From the NCBI GenBank assembly GCA_027004335.1, contig JALTID010000245.1, positions 1 through 6,078 on the forward strand: a DNA stretch of 6,078 bases. The letters are read 5' to 3'. A program made the translations under genes and the position numbers. The DNA is from JALTID01 sp027004335 [NCBI: bacterium] (GTDB taxonomy: Bacteria > JALSQH01). Shown here piece by piece: positions 5,835-6,078 of the stretch. Every line of letters starts with the position of its first letter. The stretch's first letter is position 1. The notes beneath the pieces were generated by a model that saw only the letters and a list, made by a program, of their open reading frames with translations, did no database searches and was not told the DNA's origin.

Positions 5835-6078
5835 GGATTCCTCCTCTTATCAGATTTTGCTTGTAATTTAAACATATTATCCGTATCTGTCAAGTGTTTT
5901 ATTTTACGCCATGCTTCACCAACAATATAATGAGAACCGGTTATACAAATCACGGAATTATCCTGTTTCGTTGCTAACGCCTTTTCTACACCCAAGGCGA
6001 CGGAATTTTCCGTCGAAACAGGCAATCCATTCACTGCAAATTCTTTTGCAATTTTATCTTTATCGAGTGCTCTTGATG
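5663..6078 (-). CDS. folC: Folylpolyglutamate/dihydrofolate synthase FolC, C-terminal end (partial)
   Basis: Only the C-terminal part is in the window; the start is beyond the right edge and the frame is open from 6076. The visible sequence carries the end of a Mur-ligase-type C-terminal domain. [10 protein letters not shown] is followed by [15 protein letters not shown], which matches the FolC signature strand usually seen as V-x-GS-L/H-Y-x-VGE close to the end of the protein. FolC adds glutamate to dihydropteroate and folates in the cytosol, using ATP. Similarity ends about at [10 protein letters not shown] (near 5891). The frame nevertheless continues for some 75 more residues, 57 of them inside trpB2 in another frame, to a stop at 5663. 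That tail is unlike any FolC and is probably not functional. One base less in the A4 run at 5902-5905 would end the protein right after GEAWRK; one base more would end it eight residues later. Confidence 0.78.
   Translation of the reverse strand, partial: SRALDKDKIAKEFAVNGLPVSTENSVALGVEKALATKQDNSVICITGSHYIVGEAWRKIKHLTDTDNMFKLQAKSDKRRNPWITKLLFQKVKFPSNGTIFLLICQFRYLPLSIRLQKNQLAPKICLLFSRCRLLNRR
5840..5845 (-). promoter_or_regulatory. Strong Shine-Dalgarno for trpB2
   Basis: AGGAGG on the minus strand, within AAGAGGAGGAATCC, is five bases before the ATG at 5832-5834. It is the strongest ribosome site in the window and fixes the trpB2 start, even though the folC frame runs through it. Confidence 0.85.
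5865..5893 (-). promoter_or_regulatory. Candidate promoter for trpB2 inside the end of folC
   Basis: A perfect TTGACA (5888-5893, minus strand) is followed after 17 bases by TAAATT (5865-5870, four of six matches to TATAAT). The -10 ends 30 bases before the trpB2 ATG, leaving a leader of about 20-25 bases that contains the AGGAGG site. The arrangement fits a sigma-70-type promoter giving trpB2 its own transcript. The -10 is weak and AT-rich sequence produces such matches by chance, so this is moderate evidence only. Confidence 0.45.

Noticed and set aside
5876-5881. GATAAT near the folC end as an alternative -10 for trpB2.
   Set aside because: The hexamer 17 bases upstream (AAATAA) has almost no match to a -35, while the TTGACA pair with TAAATT is better spaced.
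5663-6034. A separate 123-residue gene starting at a GTG at 6034.
   Set aside because: The frame is open upstream to the window edge and the first part is clearly the end of FolC, so the GTG is an internal codon.

Overview
The window looks like a piece of a moderately AT-rich bacterial chromosome. All supportable genes lie on the minus strand, so transcription runs from the right edge to the left. The proteins are rich in Lys, Glu and Ile, and the gene content is core metabolism (folate, amino acid, phospholipid) with no mobile element, phage gene, tRNA, rRNA or CRISPR array. The genes are intact in the middle, while the two edges show apparent frame breaks at or near homopolymers. This fits a metagenome-derived genome of an uncultivated bacterium (for example a WOR-3- or Cloacimonadota-like lineage), but the taxonomic guess is weak because no marker gene is present.

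Layout in the direction of transcription: (1) The C-terminal end of a folylpolyglutamate/dihydrofolate synthase (folC) enters from the right edge. Its frame runs on about 170 bases into the next gene, perhaps because of a one-base indel. (2) A TrpB2-type tryptophan synthase beta chain follows, with a strong ribosome site and a candidate promoter inside the end of folC. It ends in a very strong G6/C6 hairpin. (3) Next is a small cytosolic protein of unknown function whose pattern recalls a type-2 periplasmic-binding or LysR-effector fold. (4) A new promoter with a perfect extended -10 lies directly before a PlsB-like glycerol-3-phosphate acyltransferase. It is followed 1 base later by gpsA (glycerol-3-phosphate dehydrogenase), then with an 11-base overlap by a HAD phosphatase resembling the APP1/DUF2183 phosphatidate phosphatase family. 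(5) The left 355 bases hold the start of a TPR-repeat gene that is readable only if two or three single-base frame shifts are allowed.

The functional core is unit (4). GpsA makes sn-glycerol-3-phosphate from dihydroxyacetone phosphate, the PlsB-like enzyme would acylate it, and the HAD enzyme could dephosphorylate a downstream product (phosphatidate or lysophosphatidate). The tight spacing suggests one transcript for the entry into glycerolipid synthesis. The acyltransferase has Gly where the family usually has Glu in motif III, and the phosphatase's substrate is not certain, so the pathway reading is an inference. I see no clearly new biological system here. The most interesting points are this compact lipid operon, its near-leaderless promoter, the unrecognised small protein before it, and the frame-broken TPR gene after it.
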